Assembly: GCF_037975245.1 (NCBI RefSeq)
Contig: NC_092579.1
Span: 30,952,666 to 31,016,665, forward strand
Origin: Apostichopus japonicus
Lineage: Eukaryota; Echinodermata; Holothuroidea; Aspidochirotida; Stichopodidae
Direction of reading: 5' to 3'
DNA: 64,000 nucleotides
This document shows, in pieces, positions 58,608 to 64,000 of the stretch. Position numbers and translations under genes: made by a program. A model generated the notes under the pieces. That model was not told where the DNA came from and ran no database searches. It saw nothing but the letters and a program-made list of their open reading frames with translations. The stretch's first letter is position 1. Every line of letters begins with the position of its first letter.

Positions 58608-58906
58608 TTACTTTTCACCCCCGCTCCACCATCCACGCAGGAACCCACCCAGACCCCCCTGCGGGGACGATTTATTCTGTTCCAGTTTCTCATCCAAGGA
58701 GGGTAACTCTATATGGTTCAGAGCTATGTCAAAGAAGAGCGGTTTGCACGGTGACGGCTTAAAGTCCAGTGGAAATGTGGTGAAGTTGGGCTTGGCGGCC
58801 AGGTCCGGCTGGTTGGCGTTGTACCGGTCAAGCCATTCCGCCAGCGGTCGATTGTCCTTCAGACCGAGTTGCGCCATTCCTTTGCTGATGAAAGGTTCAT
58901 TGGAAT
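58608..58906 (-). CDS. SRP68: SRP68 terminal exon
   Basis: On the minus strand, acceptor ttcatttttcag; about 98 codons starting SNEPFISKGMAQLGLKDNRP and ending WWSGGEK then TAA. An in-frame ATG upstream of the acceptor (58943) makes the open frame look longer, but the acceptor and the phase with the previous exon decide the boundary. Confidence 0.9.
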
Positions 58907-60187
58907 CTGAAAAATGAACGCAGAGAGGTTCTTGGTAAGCCATGGTTTTTTTTTCATGTATTCTTGGGTGGAGGTTATTTTCTATGGGTGAGGATAATCC
59001 GGAGGGTGGGGGAAGTCAATTCAATTAACTGTGAGAAATGTCATTGAATTAGGAACCACCTAAGGCCTATTCTCATCTTTGTAGTAAGTTTGTCACCTTG
59101 AGCTACGTGACAGTTCATAAGTAGGGGGGGGGGGTATATTCGAGTGGAATTTGGGATTCAAATCCCTGAATAGAGAAAGTTTACAAAAACTTGTTAATTT
59201 GCAGTCATTTTTTGTTATTGCTGTCACAAACAGAAATGGATACCCACTTTCTATTATTTGTAGATGACAGAGACTGGTTCAATCACAGTCTACAAGGCCA
59301 GATAAACTCTTTATATTTTGGCTTTCAATTTCTTTATTCTGACAAATTTCGATAGTACAAAAGACGGCAGTTTTGATCAGGCTTTTGATACTTCCTTGTG
59401 ATCCCTGAACATCATACATTCAGCTACAAGCAAAAATAACTGTTGTCTGTCCTGTCCACCACAATAATCCTATTGTAATATTTTCAGACCCTAAGGGCTA
59501 ATAGGTCTCTTCCCCCCCCCCCCCCCCCCAAAAAAGGTGTGAAAAGGGGCGGTGCTGCTTCCAACCGAATGAATCTTTTCACTCATTGTTTAACCAAAGA
59601 GAAAAATTTGGGAAAGAAAACAACAGATTATTAATATAAAGGCCATATTTCTCTGAATCATTGTCTATGCTCTGATGGAATACATTTGTTCCAGTAGCAG
59701 GGTTCAATTCCAAGGTTCCAAATGGACACGGCAGTTTAATCTGCATTTTCCTGACGATCAGACCCAAAAGAGAACATCGATATGTCTCTCCACTGTTATC
59801 CCAAAGAAGAAACCTTTCAGAAACTCAAGGGTACTAAAGGATTTCTTCCTTTTAAATTAACCAGCGTCCTACACAAAAGTAACAGGGTAGTAACATGATG
59901 GTCTCTGCCTGATTCCCCCTCCCCCCCACCCAATTTCTTTTCTTAAAGTTTTGGTATTCATCCTTTCATATATAGTCCATCTTGCATTTTGCCTTTTGAA
60001 AAACAAGAATCCTTAATCTTCATCCAAAGCAGCAAAAAGTTTCTTTCCAAACACAGTAAATTGAATATTATTATTATTATTATGATTATATTATTATTAA
60101 GTACATACCTAGAATGGAGGCCACCTGAGCAGAGTACTTCAAGTCGTTGATATCTTGCGCAAGAGTGTCCAATTCCTCTACCTCCAC
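58608..60187 (-). CDS. SRP68: SRP68, signal recognition particle 68 kDa subunit, last two exons
   Basis: Minus-strand exons 60109-60187 and 58608-58906 join across a split GAT codon; the rest of the gene is beyond the window. SRP68 binds SRP RNA with SRP72 and supports co-translational targeting to the ER. The last exon contains the highly conserved tail FPLDFKPSPCKPLFFDIALN, then HIELPSLDEKLEQ and GGFLRGWWSGGEK before the stop; in the family this C-terminal part contacts SRP72. The upstream exon reads VEVEELDTLAQDINDLKYSA and QVASIL. The match to vertebrate SRP68 ends is strong from memory. A LINE lies upstream at about 60430-64000 on the same strand, either in the next intron or displacing the gene's 5' part. 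Confidence 0.9.
58907..60108 (-). other. SRP68 intron
   Basis: A 1.2-kb intron with G and C runs (59125-59134 and 59512-59529) and no recognisable gene. The runs resemble those at transposon edges elsewhere but no termini were found. Confidence 0.7.
60109..60187 (-). CDS. SRP68: SRP68 penultimate exon
   Basis: On the minus strand, acceptor tttaatcaatag, 26 codons plus one base, donor gtatgt. It encodes VEVEELDTLAQDINDLKYSA and QVASIL; the last base completes Asp with the terminal exon. Confidence 0.85.
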
Positions 60188-60429
60188 CTATTGATTAAAT
60201 GAAACCAAAATCTAATCATGATGTCTTTAGGGAGTTTAGAGTTTAGGGAGTTTTTAGGGAGTGTCACTACCCGACAAGCCCTATAGGGTTTTTTAATACA
60301 CTTCCTTTCACAAGTTTTGTTTCTTATCTCCTTCTATGTCATATGTCATACTTATGTTAAAATAGAACAAAAATCAATAAATGAAATGAAATAAATGAAA
60401 TTAGTTACCTTTTTTTTTAATTCGAGTAA

Positions 60430-63400
60430 AAGTTTTGTTTTTGTTGTTGTTGATATCAAATCAAAAGGAGTTTAACCCCTGGTTGACCTGGCGAGAGGTC
60501 CTACGGGGGATAATAAGTTTGTTTTTATAGAATAGACATTTTTTTTTTTTTTCTTGGAAAGGTTGTCTATGTTCAGTCAGGGAATTGCTGGTAAATGAAG
60601 TCTTATATATTTACATTGGACAGGATAGCCATAATCATACCCGAGGTCAGAGTCAAAGAGTCACTTAGGGAGGGATTTCTAAAGGAGAGGAATTTTTTAA
60701 GTACTGAGAATTGTGGAGACGGAGTGGTTTCTATTGTTTGGGTAGGGAGTGGTTGTGGTTTCTATTGTTTGGTAACAATATAATCTGTATATATAAGTAT
60801 ACTTGGGCCTAGAACCATTTAGGAAAGGATTTTTTTAATGGAATGAGACTTTAAGTAGTAACAATTGTGAATACAGAAAGGGTTTGGTTTTGGGGTAGTG
60901 AGTTGTTGCGACTTTGTATTTCAGGGGGAGGTCTTCAATCAAAGGGTCGTTCTCGAGGTTGTTTTTGTATAACTTGGTGTTGAATTCTTCAAGTCGGGTG
61001 AAAGTAGATTTTGTGTTTCCTGCACGAAGAACGTACAAAGTAGCAATATAGGTAGGGATTTTGAGTGCGAGTCGATAAGCTGTGGTGTGGATTCTGTTTA
61101 AAATTTGTTTATTGGGATTAGAGATGGTAAGCAGGGAGATGCTCCCGTAACTGAGAATCATTTTTACTTTGGATTTATAGATTTGGATAATGGTTTTCGG
61201 AGGGAAGTTATATTTGTGTGAGAGGATTTGAATGGATTTAAGTTGGAACCAGCAGCGTCCTGCAGTTCTGTTACAAAGTAGATTAAACGATAATTTGCTA
61301 TCGAAAGTGGTACCAAGGAAGGTTGCATTAGGAGTAGCAGTGATTGAGGTGTTGAAAAGATTCATTTTGGCAATATGGTTATGGTATTTTGAGTTTATTA
61401 TGGAGAAATTGGCTAGGTTAGATATTGAGGGATATATTTTTGTTCTCCACATCGAGCACCACTTTTCGAGATGTGTAATTGCTCTTTTAATATTTAGTTC
61501 CGTCATATAGATATTTTAACTGGTGCTCCAAATGGCTATGTCGTCAGTGTACTGACTATAGTTGCATTTAGATAGAGGGGGGATGTTCAAATCATTAACA
61601 AATAGGGTGCAGGGGAGGGGGCTGAGAACAGCGCCCTGTGGAGTACCTGCACCAAGTGGAATAGGTTTTGATTGTTGGTTTTTGTAGCATATTTTGGCAT
61701 TGCGCTCACTAAGGAAAGAGGAAAGAAGTCTGGTGTAAATTGGAGGTGAGATTAAAGTTAAGTAGTTAAATTCTTATACCGTTGTGCCAAATTTTGTCAA
61801 ACGCCTTCTCGGCATCAAGGAAGAGGGCAGTGGTATCATGTTTTTTTATGAAGCCGATGCAAATTTCTTTGGAAAGGTGGAAAGTTTGGTTTATTGTAGA
61901 TTTGTGTGCCCGGAATTAGCCTGATTGATACGGGCAAAGTGATTAATTTGCTCAAGGTGGTTTCTGGTGCGGTTATCTATAATTCTTTTGAAAATCTTAC
62001 CTAAGGCTGGTAGGAGACTAATTGGTTGATAGTTTAGAATTTTGGTGTGTCTTTACTTAGTTTCGGTATTAAAATCATTTTGGCGGATGTCCACAGGGTT
62101 GGGAAATGACCCAGTCTAAGGAGTTTGTTAAATAATGGGAAAATATGAGAGTTAATGAATATCGGAGGCCCACGGAGGGGAATCTTTTAGCATTAGGTCA
62201 TTTATGTTGTCAAGACCAGGGGAGGAGGCATTTTTGCATATTCAGTGGCACTATACCAATCATTTATATCTATTTCTTTGAGTAGAGGGATGTTTTTGTT
62301 GAGACATCCTTAGAAGTTGGGGATAAAGCTGGTTGCATTACGGATAATTGTACGGTTTATTTTGTGTTGGAATCTGTTATCGTAGGGAGGGCCATCTAAG
62401 ATATTGAATATAGTTTTCAAGTATGATTCACTAAGCTTTATTTGGTCTTAAGTTTTTGTGATGAGGTTACCTACTTTATCTCTAAGGCATTGGTCTGTAT
62501 TACCTGTGTTTGGGTTGTAATGGGTTTATGATATTTTTTTAATTTTTTCAAAAGTGTTTTGGGTTTTTGTCATTAATGATTGAATCGCATTTGTTTTGGA
62601 TTGGTTTTGGTCGACTGCCGATATTTGTCTATTTATTTGTTTTTTAGGTTGGTTAATTTAGGTTTTTAGAGTTGGATCTGGGGAGATCATATAGGTTCTA
62701 TGTAGGTGACGTCTGAGTTATTTAGTGTAAGAATATTCCTATTTAGTTTTGGATTTCTGTTTTGCTTTTAAGGGGCAGTGTTTTTTGAAGGTATTAAAGA
62801 TATGTTGGGCAATGCTGTCACAATATATGCCGATGTAATTTAGCTTGTTGTTGTGGTAATTGGCAATAGTGTTGTTTGTTATGATCCCTTTTTAAATTAT
62901 GTCCAGTCTGTTTTATTGTAATTATACGTTAATTCGTTATTTTGGATGCGACTGAGGTTTATGTCTATCTCAAAAAGGAGTGGAAAATGGTCACTGATTA
63001 GGTCATCTTCTAGGATTTGAATCGAATGAGTTTTAGTTGCAAGGTGGTTTGAGGTTATGGCGTAGTCAAGTAGTTCAGTATTATTGTTTATTGGGTTTAT
63101 CCTAGTTTTGGTATTTTGGTTAATTATTGTTAAGTTGTGTTTATCACATATTTCTAAGAGGGATATGCCTTTTTCAGATATTTTGGTGCTACCAAAAATG
63201 ATGTGGTGGGCATTTAAATCTCCTAGTAGTATTGTATTTTTATTAGAACTTTTTTTAATTGTGGATATGGGCTCATTTGGGGACTATAATAGCTAATAAT
63301 GTGGAGAGGTTTATTGTCTCTTTCGAGTACAATTTCAATTGTTTGATTGGGTTGGGTTTGGGAGGAGGGCGGCTTTGAGGTTGTTTTTTTCAGCAATAAG

Positions 63401-64000
63401 TACTCCTCCCATAGAGCGAGAGATATCGTGTCTAAAAGTTTGGTAACCAGGGATGCTAAGGTGGGAATTTGTATTTAGTTTAGTTTAACAAAATGATATC
63501 TGGGGAGTGGTTGGTGAATATACTAAGTAGGAGGCTTAATTTTGAAAGGATACTGTTGATGTTTAGGTGGAGGAACTTGACCGAAGGAGGGAGTGTGCTT
63601 GTCATGTAGGTGATTGAGGAGGGCTAAATACTGAAGGTTGGTGGAGAGGTTGGTGGAGACGTTCCATAATTACAGTTTCTGGGATATTTAAGTTTAGGTG
63701 CTTTAGTGCTAACACGGTGGTGTAACTGGCAAGGTCGTCAGATTTAATATTAATGTTGGCTGTTTGGAAGGTGTATTGTACTAATTCAATTACAAAGGTT
63801 GCGATATTAAGTTTTTTTTCAGTGACGATTTTATTCGTTATTTCAATTTTAGGGGTAAAATTGGTTACATTCGCGTAGGTTCTTTGTTCTTGTTGTTTGT
63901 TATTAGCTTCAGTTTTAGCTTCTTTAAATTTTGGGCATCCTTTGTAAAGGGCGACATGAGTCCCTGAGCAATTGGCACATTTTGGGTTTTCTTTTGGTTT
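60430..64000 (-). mobile_element. LINE of jockey/CR1 type, minus strand, continues past the window end
   Basis: Read on the minus strand from the window end: an ORF1 zinc knuckle (KPKENPKCANCSGTHVALYK then GCPKF); an APE-type endonuclease remnant with GDLNAHH, KGISLLEICDKHNLTIINQN and a final SDHFPLLFEI; an RT region with several frame breaks (61750-62800), including the conserved FDKIWHN-type remnant near 61790; then a 223-codon intact stretch at 60835-61506 (KWCSMWRTKIYPSISN..., SYGSISLLTISNPNKQILNR). A 14-base T run (A run on the minus strand) precedes a conserved 3' segment at 60470-60520. Frame breaks make it non-functional. The clade call is by resemblance only. Confidence 0.85.
60470..60515 (-). 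promoter_or_regulatory. Conserved LINE 3' stem-loop segment
   Basis: On the minus strand: TTATCCCCCGTAGGACCTCT then CGCCAGGTCAACCAGGGG. The plus-strand copy at 23291-23327 reads TTATCCCCCGCAGGACCTCT then TGCGAGGTCGATCAGGGG. Both can form GACCT/AGGTC inside CCCC/GGGG. Confidence 0.6.

Overview
The window is eukaryotic, animal-type genomic DNA: AT-rich, with short exons, GT-AG introns, dense minisatellites, LINE copies and short DNA transposons. An invertebrate deuterostome, perhaps an echinoderm, fits the gene content, but this is an inference and no rRNA or mitochondrial marker is present to settle it. Three protein-coding genes can be read by joining exons in phase.

Region 1 (1-10.3 kb, + strand) holds the 3' part of a cytosolic endo-beta-N-acetylglucosaminidase (ENGASE, GH85) gene: four exons ending in a stop at 8126. 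Its introns are filled by a 42-bp array, a 39-bp array and a short DNA transposon. A palindrome-bearing array of about 77-80 bp follows the stop codon and is probably in the 3' UTR. Region 2 (10.3-14.9 kb) is intergenic and carries short hAT-like elements.

Region 3 (14.9-43.9 kb, + strand) is a complete 15-exon gene for a PhoPQ-related / AprA-like alpha/beta-hydrolase-fold protein of 522 residues. All exon phases join, the GASKRG nucleophile motif is split across two exons, and there is an N-terminal hydrophobic segment. Its introns carry at least seven tandem arrays, including a 5.3-kb array of about 98 units of 54/55 bp in the last intron, and a dead LINE 3' fragment in intron 4.

Region 4 (43.9-57.1 kb) has no recognisable host gene. 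It holds 50-bp and 71-bp arrays, then a 1.675-kb element (48979-50653) with terminal inverted repeats and a 6-bp target duplication. That element is packed with the palindrome CCACTTAAGTGG and contains a TATA-preceded 104-codon ORF; it is the most unusual object in the window. Further on are a 33-bp-TIR MITE, a LINE fragment interrupted by an hAT-like element with a clean 8-bp duplication and a paralogous empty site, a foldback structure, and a cluster of five tRNA-like (A-box/B-box) sequences.

Region 5 (57.1-64 kb, - strand) contains the last two coding exons of SRP68. A longer antisense-oriented LINE (zinc-knuckle ORF1, endonuclease, RT tail) lies upstream, in an intron or the 5' flank, and runs off the window end. 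The three host genes have no evident functional link.
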